DNA from: Pseudobutyrivibrio sp. UBA3626
GTDB taxonomy: Bacteria > Bacillota > Clostridia > Lachnospirales > Lachnospiraceae
DNA: 64,000 bases
Assembly: GCA_002373675.1 (NCBI GenBank)
Contig: DFLF01000002.1
Span: 70,634 to 134,633 of the forward strand
Reading direction: 5' to 3'
The position numbers and the translations under genes were made by a program. Within the stretch, counting starts at the first letter, position 1, and the number at the start of each line of letters is the position of its first letter. Shown piece after piece: positions 35,458 through 45,197 of the stretch. The notes below the pieces were generated by a model. It ran no database searches. It was not told the DNA's origin and was given only the letters and a program-made list of their open reading frames with translations.

Positions 35458-37038
35458 ATGATAATACAGAAACTTTTAGCACCAAGTAATAACTTAAAAT
35501 CTCTCTATATTAAGGAACTTGATGAGTTAAAACGATGGAAGGATGCAATTGATGAATGTAATGCTAATATTACATTCCCAATAAGCCTTAATAAAGGGGA
35601 TATTATATCTTTTGAAACTTATATTAATGCCTTTCCTATAGAGAAGTGGTATAGCTATACAAAGGCAAAAAATGTTCAAATTGTTATAAGAACTTCAGAA
35701 AAGGTAAATATTCAAGTATATAACTCCACGGGAGTATATGAAAGGGATAGCAATAATAGGTTTTCTGGAAAAAGAAAGATTGATACAGATATTAAGTGTA
35801 TAGAATATGATGAGTACAAAGAATATACCATAAATTTAAAAGAGAAGAATCTCTCTGGTGTTATATATCCCATAATAGAAGCTATGACAGATTGTGTGCT
35901 GTTGGGCGGAGAGTACACTTCAGGTACGCCTGAAGGCGCATCTAAATGCAGAATATGTTATATAGTCAGTTATAATAGAGATGCCAATACTACAAGAAGT
36001 AATATAAATGCCATTATAAACAATCCTTTATATGATGGAGAGCACATTGTTGTATGTGATATGACAGGAGAATTATCTAGTGATGTTTTCATAGATAATT
36101 CACATGAATGTAGTAAAATAATTCAAATTCCTACATCTAAGAATCCAGGGGATAGCTATAACGCTGCAATTTCCTATATTAATAGTGAGGCTGGTGAAGA
36201 ATATACACATGGGATTGTAGTTGATTCTACAGTGCTTGTTGATGAAATAATACTTGATAGATTGGTTTCATTTATCTCTCTTCTCGATGATGTAAGGTCT
36301 GACATGATAATTCAGGGAGATTTAATAAAAGATAATTATTTACTAGATTCTTCTGGGTACATTATTAAGGATAATAAGCCAGATGTCAGATATAATAATT
36401 TTGATTTGAGAGAGCCTTCGGATTTTATAATATCAAGTACGTGTGAAGAGATTGATTTCTTTAAGTTTGGAGTTCTATGCCTGCCACTTAAATGCTTTAA
36501 GGCTTTTAATCAAGATTTGAGAACTAATGTAGAGTTATACTGTTATCTCCATAATGATAATCTAAAAGTAACTAATTTGAATGGCTTTTTTGGAAGATTA
36601 TGCAATAAAGAATCAAGGCGAATTATATGGGATTATTATTATAAATATAGAGATTACTATATTGCTATTGTAGATAGTGAATTTGAATTAGATAAAACGG
36701 AATATAGATTGTTTGTTGAGAAAGAAGTGAAGACTCAGCGAAAAAAGGGTAATATTGAAGCGGCATTTGCTATAATAGAAGCAGCGAATGATTTTCTTAA
36801 CGGACCAGAAGGATTAGATGACGAGTATTGTCTTGAAGAAATAAATGAAAGATTAATATATTTATCTGGAAGATTTAACGATAGTGTTACAGGAAGAAAA
36901 AATGTGATTAGAGATAGAATAGAACTTAGAAAGAATTATGACAAGTTATGTCTGAAAATTGACCATAGTTATGATATGATTATGGAGAAATGGACAGAAC
37001 ATAAGAGGAAGGTAGACAATGAACGAGAACAACAATAA
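35458..37038 (+). CDS. GlfT2-like pseudo-glycosyltransferase (catalytic motifs lost)
   Basis: A 526-residue intact frame that aligns by eye with the upstream GlfT2-like protein: ISLNKGDIISFETYINAFPIEKWYSYT matches its beta-sandwich, and LLGGEYTSGT its domain boundary. All recognisable catalytic motifs are changed: GGAGGF is NPGDSYNAA, DDD is Asp256-Ser-Thr, RDDVE is Arg-Thr356-Asn357-Val-Glu, and WHPQ is Arg-Leu-Cys-Asn. The protein should not bind the nucleotide-sugar metal in the normal way. It starts 4 bases after the active paralogue and overlaps ftsH by 20 bases, so it is under pressure to stay open. It may be a partner or scaffold (inference). Confidence 0.8.
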   Translation: MIIQKLLAPSNNLKSLYIKELDELKRWKDAIDECNANITFPISLNKGDIISFETYINAFPIEKWYSYTKAKNVQIVIRTSEKVNIQVYNSTGVYERDSNNRFSGKRKIDTDIKCIEYDEYKEYTINLKEKNLSGVIYPIIEAMTDCVLLGGEYTSGTPEGASKCRICYIVSYNRDANTTRSNINAIINNPLYDGEHIVVCDMTGELSSDVFIDNSHECSKIIQIPTSKNPGDSYNAAISYINSEAGEEYTHGIVVDSTVLVDEIILDRLVSFISLLDDVRSDMIIQGDLIKDNYLLDSSGYIIKDNKPDVRYNNFDLREPSDFIISSTCEEIDFFKFGVLCLPLKCFKAFNQDLRTNVELYCYLHNDNLKVTNLNGFFGRLCNKESRRIIWDYYYKYRDYYIAIVDSEFELDKTEYRLFVEKEVKTQRKKGNIEAAFAIIEAANDFLNGPEGLDDEYCLEEINERLIYLSGRFNDSVTGRKNVIRDRIELRKNYDKLCLKIDHSYDMIMEKWTEHKRKVDNEREQQ

Positions 37039-39004
37039 TAATGGACCTGGAAATAATAACAACAATAAGAATAATAACAGAACTCCAATATATGCATTTA
37101 TAGTATTTGCTTTAATTGCGCTTTTTGTCACAAGCCTTATTTATACAAGAACCGGTTCTTCTTCTAAAGAAGAAATCTCATATACTCAATTTGTGAATCT
37201 GGTTGAGTCAGATCAGGTTAAGGAAGCGGAATTTGAGGATGATAAGATTAATATTACATTAAAAGATGACGCGACTTTTGAAGGTTCTGATGATATGAAG
37301 AAAACTCAGGACTACTATAAAGAGAAGACAGGAAAGAAACTGGATGTAAAATACTATACAGTATATGTCAAAGACGATCAGTTGGTGGCAGATCTTAAGG
37401 CTCATGGAGTAGATATTAAAGGAAAAGCTCAAAGCTCTACAGCCAGTATAATTCTTAATATATTAAGCTGGATTATTCCAATTGTCTTGATATGGGTGCT
37501 TATGAGTTTCGCCATGAAGAAGATGGGAGGCTCAGGAGCATTTGGAGTTGGAAAGAGCAATGCCAAGGTATATGTTGAGAAGAGTACAGGTGTGACTTTC
37601 AAAGACGTGGCTGGACAGGATGAGGCAAAGGAGTCCCTTGAGGAAGTTGTCGACTTTCTGCACAATCCTAAGAAGTATACAGATATCGGAGCTAAGCTGC
37701 CTAAGGGTGCACTCCTTGTAGGACCACCTGGTACTGGTAAGACATTACTTGCTAAGGCTGTAGCCGGTGAAGCCGGTGTGCCATTTTTCTCTCTTGCCGG
37801 TTCTGATTTCGTGGAAATGTTCGTTGGTGTTGGAGCATCGCGTGTAAGGGATTTGTTCAAAGAAGCAAATAAGTCGGCACCATGTATAATATTTATTGAT
37901 GAGATTGATGCTATAGGTAAGAGCCGTGATAGTAGATATGGCGGTGGTAATGATGAGCGTGAACAAACATTAAACCAGCTTCTGGCTGAAATGGATGGAT
38001 TTGATTCATCGAAAGGTCTTCTTATATTGGCAGCAACTAATAGACCGGAAGTTCTAGATAAAGCCCTTCTAAGACCAGGTCGTTTCGATAGAAGAATTAT
38101 TGTTGACAGACCAGACTTAAAAGGAAGGCTAGAGACACTTAAGGTTCACTCACACGACGTTAATCTTGATGAGACGGTAGATCTTGATGCCATAGCACTT
38201 GCTTCAGCAGGTCTTGTGGGCTCTGACCTTGCTAATATTATTAATGAGGCTGCGATTATTGCTGTTAAGAATAATAGAAATAGCGTAAATCAACAGGATT
38301 TATTTGAAGCATTTGAGCTTGTTGCAGTTGGCGGTAAAGAGAAGAAAGACAGGGTAATGAGTGATAAGGAGAGAAAGATAGTCTCTTATCATGAAGTAGG
38401 ACATGCTTTGATATCTGCCTTACAGAAGGATTCTGAACCTGTCCAGAAGATTACTATTGTGCCACGTACAATGGGGGCACTTGGCTATACTCTTCAGACG
38501 CCTGAAGAAGAGAAATTCTTACAGACTAAGGATGAGCTTATTGCTAAGATTAAGACATTTATGGGTGGCAGAGCTGCAGAAGAGCTGATTTTCAATACCG
38601 TAACAAGTGGTGCTGCAAATGATATTGAGCAGGCTACATCAATAGCGCGTAATATGGTTATGAGATTTGGAATGTCAGAGACATTCGGTATGATGGGCCT
38701 TGCTACAGTAGAAAGCCAATATCTTGAAGGAAGAGCGTCATTAAATTGTGGTGACAAAACAGCATCTGAGATTGATGATGAAGTTAATAGATTGATTAAT
38801 GGACTATATAAAGATGCTCTAAAGACCCTTGAGGATAATAAAGAGATTCTTGATAATATATCGGAATATCTCTATGAGAATGAGACTATTACCGGTAAAG
38901 AATTTATGAAGAGATTCCATAAGCTTAAAGGAATTGAAGACGTAGAAGACAATGAAGAGATTTTTGAAGAAGACGAATTCTTTGTAGATGATGAAGATGA
39001 ATAG
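37019..39004 (+). CDS. ftsH: ATP-dependent zinc metalloprotease FtsH
   Basis: A 661-residue membrane protease that unfolds and degrades membrane and regulatory proteins. Two membrane helices (about 24-45 and 140-162) flank an extracytoplasmic domain; Walker A GPPGTGKT is at 235-242, Walker B FIDEIDAIGK follows, and the zinc motif HEVGH starts at His458. The N-terminus is an Asn-rich tract (about 20 residues, mostly Asn) before the first helix. The C-terminus is very acidic. A GGAAGG site inside the previous gene serves the ATG. The 3' end overlaps uvrC. Confidence 0.96.
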   Translation: MNENNNNNGPGNNNNNKNNNRTPIYAFIVFALIALFVTSLIYTRTGSSSKEEISYTQFVNLVESDQVKEAEFEDDKINITLKDDATFEGSDDMKKTQDYYKEKTGKKLDVKYYTVYVKDDQLVADLKAHGVDIKGKAQSSTASIILNILSWIIPIVLIWVLMSFAMKKMGGSGAFGVGKSNAKVYVEKSTGVTFKDVAGQDEAKESLEEVVDFLHNPKKYTDIGAKLPKGALLVGPPGTGKTLLAKAVAGEAGVPFFSLAGSDFVEMFVGVGASRVRDLFKEANKSAPCIIFIDEIDAIGKSRDSRYGGGNDEREQTLNQLLAEMDGFDSSKGLLILAATNRPEVLDKALLRPGRFDRRIIVDRPDLKGRLETLKVHSHDVNLDETVDLDAIALASAGLVGSDLANIINEAAIIAVKNNRNSVNQQDLFEAFELVAVGGKEKKDRVMSDKERKIVSYHEVGHALISALQKDSEPVQKITIVPRTMGALGYTLQTPEEEKFLQTKDELIAKIKTFMGGRAAEELIFNTVTSGAANDIEQATSIARNMVMRFGMSETFGMMGLATVESQYLEGRASLNCGDKTASEIDDEVNRLINGLYKDALKTLEDNKEILDNISEYLYENETITGKEFMKRFHKLKGIEDVEDNEEIFEEDEFFVDDEDE

Positions 39005-40877
39005 AGATTTTAGTGATGATTTGAGTAAGCTCCCGGACAAACCGGGAGTTTATCTTATGCAGGATGAAAAAGATACAATTATATATGTTGGAAAAGCAAT
39101 TTCTCTTCGAAACAGAGTAAGACAATATTTTAGAAAAAGTCATAACGAGGGTGTCAGGAAAGATAAGTTAGTAGAGAATATAGCTCGTTTTGATTATATT
39201 GTTACTGATTCAGAGTTAGAAGCTCTTGTACTTGAATGTAACTTAATCAAAGAACACAGACCTAAGTACAATACGCTTCTTAGGGATGATAAGACCTATC
39301 CATTTATTAAGGTTACACTTAATGAGAAATATCCCAGAATTCTTATGACTAGAGAACTCAAGAATGATAAATCCAAGTATTTTGGACCTTTTACATCAGC
39401 TTATTCTGTTAAGGATACAATAACATTTCTTCGTAAAGTATATAAGATTAGAACTTGTAATAATCTTAATGTGTCAAGGCCATGCCTTGATTATCATATT
39501 AATCAGTGTCTGGGTGTATGTACCTGTGATGATTATTATGACGAATATATGGAAAATGTTAATAAGGCGATTGAGTTTCTTAAGGGAAATCATAAGAAGA
39601 CAATGGATATGTTGACCTCGAAGATGAACAAAGCATCAGAAGAACTTGATTTTGAAAAAGCTGCTGAATATCGTGACCTCATGGAATCAATCAGTAATTG
39701 TATTGAGAGGCAGAAGATAACAAGTTCGGACAATGAAGATGTAGATGTTATCTCAATGTATGTAGAGGATAATGAGGCTGTTATATATATTCTCTTTATT
39801 AGAGGAGGTAAGCTTCTTGGAAGAGACCATTTTTATTTTAATCTGGAAAATGTTGATTTGGAAGAAAGCCTTATATCAACATTTATAAAACAATTCTATG
39901 ATGGAGCATTGTTTATTCCAAAGGAAATATATGTTGATGAAGAGCTTGACAACTTAATACTCCTTGAGGAGTACGTAAATGAAATAAATCACAATAATGT
40001 CTTTGATGATGATATCAACGAACTTAAACCAGGCTCTCATAATAGAAAAATACAAATTCTTACTCCTAAGATTGGCAAGAAGAAGCATTTGCTTGATATG
40101 GCAAGAGAAAATGCCAAAATGACTCTTGAGAATAATAGGGAGAGAATGAAGCGTGAAATGGGAAGGACTATTGGCGCCCTACGTGAGATTAGTGACTTGC
40201 TTGGAATTGGCAAGATAGACAGAATGGAGGCGTATGATATATCTAATATAAGTGGGTATGATTCTGTTGGTTCAATGGTTGTATTTGAAGGTGGCAAGCC
40301 AAAAAAGAATGACTATCGTAAATTCAGAATTAAGACTATTGAAGGGCCTAATGATTATGGCTCTATGAAAGAAGTTCTTACAAGACGCTTTGAAAGGGCT
40401 GGTATTGAAAAACAGGAAGGGAATGTAGTAAGTGGATTTGGTAAGCTTCCTGATCTTCTTATGATGGACGGAGGACTTGGTCAGGTTAATATCGCACTAG
40501 AAGTTCTTGGCGAACTTGGACTTGATATACCTGTTTGTGGAATGGTGAAAGACGATCATCATAACACAAGGGGTCTAATATACAATGGAAGAGAAATAAA
40601 TATAGATACGTCTTCTGAAGGATTTAAATTAATTACAAGACTTCAAGACGAAGCTCATAGATTCGCCATCTCATATCACAAGAGCCTTCGTAGTAAAGGT
40701 ATGGTTCATTCCATTCTAGATGATATAGAAGGAATCGGTCCTAAGAGAAGAAAGGCAATAATGAAACATTTCAAAGATTTGGAAAGTATCAGGGAGGCTA
40801 AGATAGAAGAGTTAGAAGAGGTTGAAGGATTAGATAAAAAAAGTGCAAAGAGTGTATATGATTTCTTTCATAAATAA
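38988..40877 (+). CDS. uvrC: UvrABC system subunit C
   Basis: A 629-residue nuclease subunit of nucleotide excision repair. The N-terminal GIY-YIG domain reads KPGVYLMQDEKDTIIYVGKAISLRNRVRQYF, the UvrB-binding UVR motif is near 205-240 (KMNKASEELDFEKAAEYRDLM), the RNase-H-like domain has EAYDISNISGYDSVGSMVVFEGG, and tandem HhH motifs close it (DIEGIGPKRRKAIMKHF). Start candidates at 38988 and 38997 lie inside ftsH with no strong ribosome site, suggesting translational coupling. Confidence 0.95.
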   Translation: MMKMNRDFSDDLSKLPDKPGVYLMQDEKDTIIYVGKAISLRNRVRQYFRKSHNEGVRKDKLVENIARFDYIVTDSELEALVLECNLIKEHRPKYNTLLRDDKTYPFIKVTLNEKYPRILMTRELKNDKSKYFGPFTSAYSVKDTITFLRKVYKIRTCNNLNVSRPCLDYHINQCLGVCTCDDYYDEYMENVNKAIEFLKGNHKKTMDMLTSKMNKASEELDFEKAAEYRDLMESISNCIERQKITSSDNEDVDVISMYVEDNEAVIYILFIRGGKLLGRDHFYFNLENVDLEESLISTFIKQFYDGALFIPKEIYVDEELDNLILLEEYVNEINHNNVFDDDINELKPGSHNRKIQILTPKIGKKKHLLDMARENAKMTLENNRERMKREMGRTIGALREISDLLGIGKIDRMEAYDISNISGYDSVGSMVVFEGGKPKKNDYRKFRIKTIEGPNDYGSMKEVLTRRFERAGIEKQEGNVVSGFGKLPDLLMMDGGLGQVNIALEVLGELGLDIPVCGMVKDDHHNTRGLIYNGREINIDTSSEGFKLITRLQDEAHRFAISYHKSLRSKGMVHSILDDIEGIGPKRRKAIMKHFKDLESIREAKIEELEEVEGLDKKSAKSVYDFFHK

Positions 40878-40928
40878 GTTGTGGTAAAATTGTTATATTG
40901 TAATGGATAGATGATTGGAGGTAGAAGT

Positions 40929-41864
40929 ATGAATATTGGGGCAAATCTGGCAACGATAACAAGTAAGTTAGAACTTAGAAATTATACTGAGTCTATAGAT
41001 TTGAACACTAAGACTGTCTATATACCGGATGTTAATAGACCTGCACTTCAGCTTAATGGTTTCTATGAACATTTCGAGGCTAATAGGATTCAGCTTATTG
41101 GAATGGTTGAACATTCATATCTAGAACAGATAGATATGAAGACTAGAAATGAGCAGTATGATAAGTTGCTTTCCTATCCAATACCAGCAGTTATTTTTTG
41201 TAGAAATTTCGAACCGGAGCCATATTTCTTAGAGACAGCCAATAAGAATGGAGTGCCTGTTCTTGGAACGGATAGAAATACTTCGGAGTTTATGGCAGAG
41301 CTTATTAATACACTAAGCCTGGAACTTGCGCCGTCAACTGGACTTCACGGAGTCCTTGTAGATGTATATGGTGAAGGGCTTCTTATAACTGGAGAAAGCG
41401 GAATTGGTAAGTCGGAAGCTGCGCTTGAACTTATAAGAAGAGGACATCGTCTGGTAGCTGATGATACAGTTGAGATAAAAAGAACAAACCAGAATACGCT
41501 TCTTGGATGCGCGCCGGCAACAACAAAATATCTTATAGAACTTAGAGGAATTGGTATCATTGATGTTAAGAGTTTATATGGAGTTGAATGCGTTAAAGAA
41601 TTGCAAAGAATTGATCTTGTAATCAAATTAGAAGACTGGAAGAAGGGCGCTGAGTACGATAGACTTGGACTTCAGGACGAATATATGGATATATTAGATG
41701 TTCCTGTAGTGTGTCACTCCCTTCCAATCAGACCAGGTCGTAATCTTGCTGTTATATGTGAGACTGCAGCGGTTAACCATAGACAGAAGAAAATGGGTTA
41801 TAATGCGGCAGAAGAATTATACAGAAGAGTGCAGGAAAATATTAAAAATCATCAAGGAGAATAG
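40929..41864 (+). CDS. hprK: HPr kinase/phosphorylase
   Basis: A 311-residue bifunctional enzyme that phosphorylates and dephosphorylates the regulatory serine of HPr and Crh, central to carbon catabolite control in Firmicutes. Walker A is GESGIGKS (155-162), followed by HRLVADD and the signature LRGIGIIDVKSLYG. The ATG at 40929 follows GGAGG by 7 bases and is preferred over the ATG at 40911. The two HPr-like proteins in the window (23.9 and 46.1 kb) keep the serine but have altered phosphocarrier sites. Confidence 0.95.
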   Translation: MNIGANLATITSKLELRNYTESIDLNTKTVYIPDVNRPALQLNGFYEHFEANRIQLIGMVEHSYLEQIDMKTRNEQYDKLLSYPIPAVIFCRNFEPEPYFLETANKNGVPVLGTDRNTSEFMAELINTLSLELAPSTGLHGVLVDVYGEGLLITGESGIGKSEAALELIRRGHRLVADDTVEIKRTNQNTLLGCAPATTKYLIELRGIGIIDVKSLYGVECVKELQRIDLVIKLEDWKKGAEYDRLGLQDEYMDILDVPVVCHSLPIRPGRNLAVICETAAVNHRQKKMGYNAAEELYRRVQENIKNHQGE

Positions 41865-41868
41865 AAAA

Positions 41869-43305
41869 ATGGAAAGAGAAAATGCATGGAAGAAATATCA
41901 GAAGAATAATGAAGTTAGTAAAGTGATGGACTTTGCAAATGGATATAAGAAATTCCTATCCAATTGCAAGACAGAGAGAGAATGTACAAGTTATTTTGAA
42001 AAGAAAGCCAGAGACAGAGGTTTTATAAGTATAGAGGAAGCGATTAAGAAGAATAAGAAATTAAAAACCGGTGATAGAATCTATGCTACTAATATGGGTA
42101 AGGAAATAGCGCTTTTCGTAATAGGAAAAGAGGATTTGAGTAAGGGAATGAATATCTTAGGTGCTCATATTGATTCCCCAAGACTTGACCTCAAACAAAA
42201 CCCTTTGTATGAAGACTCTGACATGGCTCTTCTTGATACTCACTATTATGGCGGTATTAAGAAGTATCAATGGGTTACAATTCCACTGGCTCTTCATGGA
42301 ACTATTGCTAAAACTGATGGAACTACAGTAGATTTTTCAATCGGTGAAAGGGAGGATGATCCTGTATTTTGCATTACCGATTTGCTTATTCATTTGTCTG
42401 CAGATCAGATGTCCAAAGAAGCAAAGAAAGTCGTAGAGGGAGAGGACTTAAATGTTCTTGTAGGCTCTATGCCTTTTGGTGATGAGATTAAGAAGGACGC
42501 TGACAAGAAGGAGCTTGTCAAAAAGAATGTTCTTAATATTATTACAACATATTTTGAAAATCTCGATAAAGAAAATGGCAATAAGAAATATAATTTTAGA
42601 GAAGAAGATTTTATGTCCTGCGAGGTAGAGGTTGTGCCAGCAGGAAAAGCCAGAGACATGGGCATAGATAGAAGTATGATTCTTGGATATGGACATGATG
42701 ATAGAGTATGCTCTTATCCAACCTTTGAAGCTGTTTGTAGAGCTAAGAATCCTAAGAGAACAGTTTGTGGGCTTTTGGTTGATAAGGAAGAGATAGGAAG
42801 TGTTGGTGCTACTGGGATGAGTTCCAGATTTTTTGAAAATACTGTTGCCGAATTAATTAACTTATATACAGATTATTCTGACCTTTTGCTAAGAAGAACA
42901 CTTTCTAATTCCTTTGCAATTTCATCAGATGTAAGCGGAGCATTTGACAGTATATACAGTAGTGCTTTTGAAAAGAAAAACAGTGCATATCTTGGTAGAG
43001 GATTTGCAGTGAATAAATATACAGGTGCCAGAGGAAAATCAGGATCTAATGACGCTAGTGCAGAATACGTGGGAAAGATTCGAAGCATATTTGAAGATAA
43101 TGATATCTATTATCAGATATGTGAACTTGGCAAAGTTGACCAGGGCGGCGGTGGAACAATTGCCTATATATTTGGTAATTATAATATGAACGTAATTGAT
43201 GGAGGAGTTGCAGTTCTTAGCATGCATGCTCCATATGAAGTAATCAGCAAAGTTGATTTATATGAAGCTTATAAGGCGTATGTAGCATTTGCAATGAATG
43301 CGTAA
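41869..43305 (+). CDS. M18-family aminopeptidase
   Basis: A 478-residue zinc aminopeptidase of the aspartyl aminopeptidase/LAP4 family, releasing N-terminal residues from peptides in the cytoplasm. Metal-site motifs are GAHIDSPRLDLKQNPLY, the DTHYYGGIKKYQW block, VDKEEIGSVGATG, and the C-terminal CELGKVDQGGGGTIAYIFGNYNMNVID ... SMHAPYEV. The frame is open into hprK, but the ATG at 41869 with AAGGAG and the M18 start fits. The interval to murB (43306-43423) is AT-rich with no terminator. Confidence 0.9.
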   Translation: MERENAWKKYQKNNEVSKVMDFANGYKKFLSNCKTERECTSYFEKKARDRGFISIEEAIKKNKKLKTGDRIYATNMGKEIALFVIGKEDLSKGMNILGAHIDSPRLDLKQNPLYEDSDMALLDTHYYGGIKKYQWVTIPLALHGTIAKTDGTTVDFSIGEREDDPVFCITDLLIHLSADQMSKEAKKVVEGEDLNVLVGSMPFGDEIKKDADKKELVKKNVLNIITTYFENLDKENGNKKYNFREEDFMSCEVEVVPAGKARDMGIDRSMILGYGHDDRVCSYPTFEAVCRAKNPKRTVCGLLVDKEEIGSVGATGMSSRFFENTVAELINLYTDYSDLLLRRTLSNSFAISSDVSGAFDSIYSSAFEKKNSAYLGRGFAVNKYTGARGKSGSNDASAEYVGKIRSIFEDNDIYYQICELGKVDQGGGGTIAYIFGNYNMNVIDGGVAVLSMHAPYEVISKVDLYEAYKAYVAFAMNA

Positions 43306-43423
43306 TAGTGGAAAGATGTGCAATTTGCGCAAAAAATCCTATATTATCTTTCTTTTTTATTGATTATAAATATATATATTATTTGTCAAATGCTATATAG
43401 TTAATGTAAGTGGAAAAAGACGT

Positions 43424-44335
43424 ATGAAACAAGAGTTTATTGATAGATTATTAACAATTGTAGATAAAGATAATGTGTTACTCGATGAACCTATGAGCAG
43501 GCATACTACATTTCGTATAGGCGGAAATGCTGATGTGCTCGTGGAGATTTCTAGAGACGAGATAGTAGATGTTATTAAGCTGTGCTGTAGTGAAAATGTT
43601 CCCTATACAGTACTTGGAAATGGGAGTAATGTATTAGTCGGTGATAAAGGTATTAGAGGCGTTACAATTTCTATTGGTAAACGAATGTCTAATATTACAG
43701 TTGTATCAGATGTTATAAAAGCAGAAGCAGGTGCATTGCTTTCGAGAGCAGCTAATTTTGCATTGAATGAGAAGCTTTCCGGAATGGAATTTGCAGCAGG
43801 GATACCTGGTTCAGTAGGTGGGGCGGTACTTATGAATGCTGGAGCCTATGGTGGAGAGATAAAAGATATTCTTGTGTCTGCAGATGTACTTACTCCTGAG
43901 GGAGTAGTTAAATGTTATTCTTGTCAGGATTTGGATTTGTCATATAGACATAGCAGGATAATGGACGAAGGTGGCATTGTACTTAGCGCAGAGTTTAGAT
44001 TGACGGTGGGGGATTATGACAATATTAAATCCCTTATGCAGGATTTTAATTCTAGAAGAATCGAAAAGCAACCACTTAATTATCCTAGTGCCGGATCAAC
44101 ATTTAAGCGACCTAAAGGATATTTCGCCGGCAAGTTAATCGAAGATTCTAACTTACGAGGTTATAAAGTCGGTGGTGCAATGGTGTCAGAAAAGCATTGC
44201 GGATTTGTGATTAATTATGAGAATGCATCTGCAAATGATGTTAGAGTTCTTATGGAAGATGTATCAAAAAAGGTTTATGAAGATTCAAATGTCCGATTAG
44301 AACCTGAAGTTAGATTTATAGGAGAGTTTGAATGA
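43424..44335 (+). CDS. murB: UDP-N-acetylenolpyruvoylglucosamine reductase
   Basis: A 303-residue FAD enzyme reducing UDP-GlcNAc-enolpyruvate to UDP-MurNAc. Type II MurB motifs are RHTTFRIGGNADVL, TVLGNGSNVLVGDKG, GIPGSVGGAVLMNAGAYGGE and the active-site serine in YPSAGSTFKRP. The stop overlaps the rapZ ATG by four bases. The murB-rapZ-whiA order is a known Clostridia arrangement. Confidence 0.95.
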   Translation: MKQEFIDRLLTIVDKDNVLLDEPMSRHTTFRIGGNADVLVEISRDEIVDVIKLCCSENVPYTVLGNGSNVLVGDKGIRGVTISIGKRMSNITVVSDVIKAEAGALLSRAANFALNEKLSGMEFAAGIPGSVGGAVLMNAGAYGGEIKDILVSADVLTPEGVVKCYSCQDLDLSYRHSRIMDEGGIVLSAEFRLTVGDYDNIKSLMQDFNSRRIEKQPLNYPSAGSTFKRPKGYFAGKLIEDSNLRGYKVGGAMVSEKHCGFVINYENASANDVRVLMEDVSKKVYEDSNVRLEPEVRFIGEFE

Positions 44336-45195
44336 GATTACTTCTTCTTACTGGAATGTCGGGAGCAGGAAAGAATTCTGCTTTCAAAATACTAGAAGAT
44401 ATTGGATATGATTGTGTAGATAATCTTCCCATTCCACTGCTTAGGAGTTTTGTTGCGCTTGCATTTGAAGAATATAGTGATAGGAATCTTGTTGTAGGAA
44501 TTGATGCAAGGGCAGGTAAAGGTATAAATGAAGTAGCAAAGATTCTTGATGACTACAAAAGTGAGATAGATATTCTCTATTTAGATGCCGATGATGCTAC
44601 TTTGATGAAGCGCTATAAAGAGACTAGAAGAACTCACCCTCTAACGGGACCTATGAATATACAAGCGGGAATATATGAAGAACGAGAGGCTACAAGTTTT
44701 CTTCTTGAGAGGGCAGATTACATAATAGATACTACACACCTTCTTGTAAGAGATTTGAAAGAAGAGTTAACTAAGATATTTCTTGATGGTGGAGAATATA
44801 AGAACCTATATGTCACCGTGATGTCTTTTGGATTCAAATACGGTATACCTATAGATGCTGATCTGGTATTTGATGTTAGATTTTTGCCAAATCCATTTTA
44901 TATACCGGAATTGCAACCCTTAACAGGTAATGATAAGCCGGTACGAGATTATGTGATGAATTCAAATGAAGCAAAAGAATTTGTTAAAAAACTCGAAGAT
45001 ATGGTCAGGTTTCTTATTCCTAATTATATAAAAGAAGGTAAGAATCAACTTGTCATATGTATTGGATGTACAGGTGGCAAACATCGTTCTATTACACTTG
45101 CAAATGAGCTTTATAATGCACTTCTGGATTGTACAGATGTTGGAATCAGAGTGGAACATCGTGATATGGAAAAGGATAGGGCAAGAGGTAAATAG
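44332..45195 (+). CDS. rapZ: RNase adapter / nucleotide-binding protein RapZ (YvcJ)
   Basis: A 287-residue P-loop protein. In E. coli RapZ delivers the GlmZ small RNA to RNase E for control of glucosamine-6-phosphate synthesis; in Bacillus YvcJ has GTPase activity. Walker A GMSGAGKN is at 8-15, YLDADDATLMKRYKETRRTHPL follows, and the C-terminal IGCTGGKHRSITLANEL is diagnostic. ATGA-coupled with murB and 2 bases before whiA. The usual third gene yvcK is missing between it and whiA. Confidence 0.94.
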   Translation: MRLLLLTGMSGAGKNSAFKILEDIGYDCVDNLPIPLLRSFVALAFEEYSDRNLVVGIDARAGKGINEVAKILDDYKSEIDILYLDADDATLMKRYKETRRTHPLTGPMNIQAGIYEEREATSFLLERADYIIDTTHLLVRDLKEELTKIFLDGGEYKNLYVTVMSFGFKYGIPIDADLVFDVRFLPNPFYIPELQPLTGNDKPVRDYVMNSNEAKEFVKKLEDMVRFLIPNYIKEGKNQLVICIGCTGGKHRSITLANELYNALLDCTDVGIRVEHRDMEKDRARGK

Positions 45196-45197
45196 AT

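Noticed and set aside
38987..39004. Possible frameshift fusion of ftsH and uvrC
   Set aside because: Both proteins are full length with normal termini; the overlap is ordinary translational coupling.
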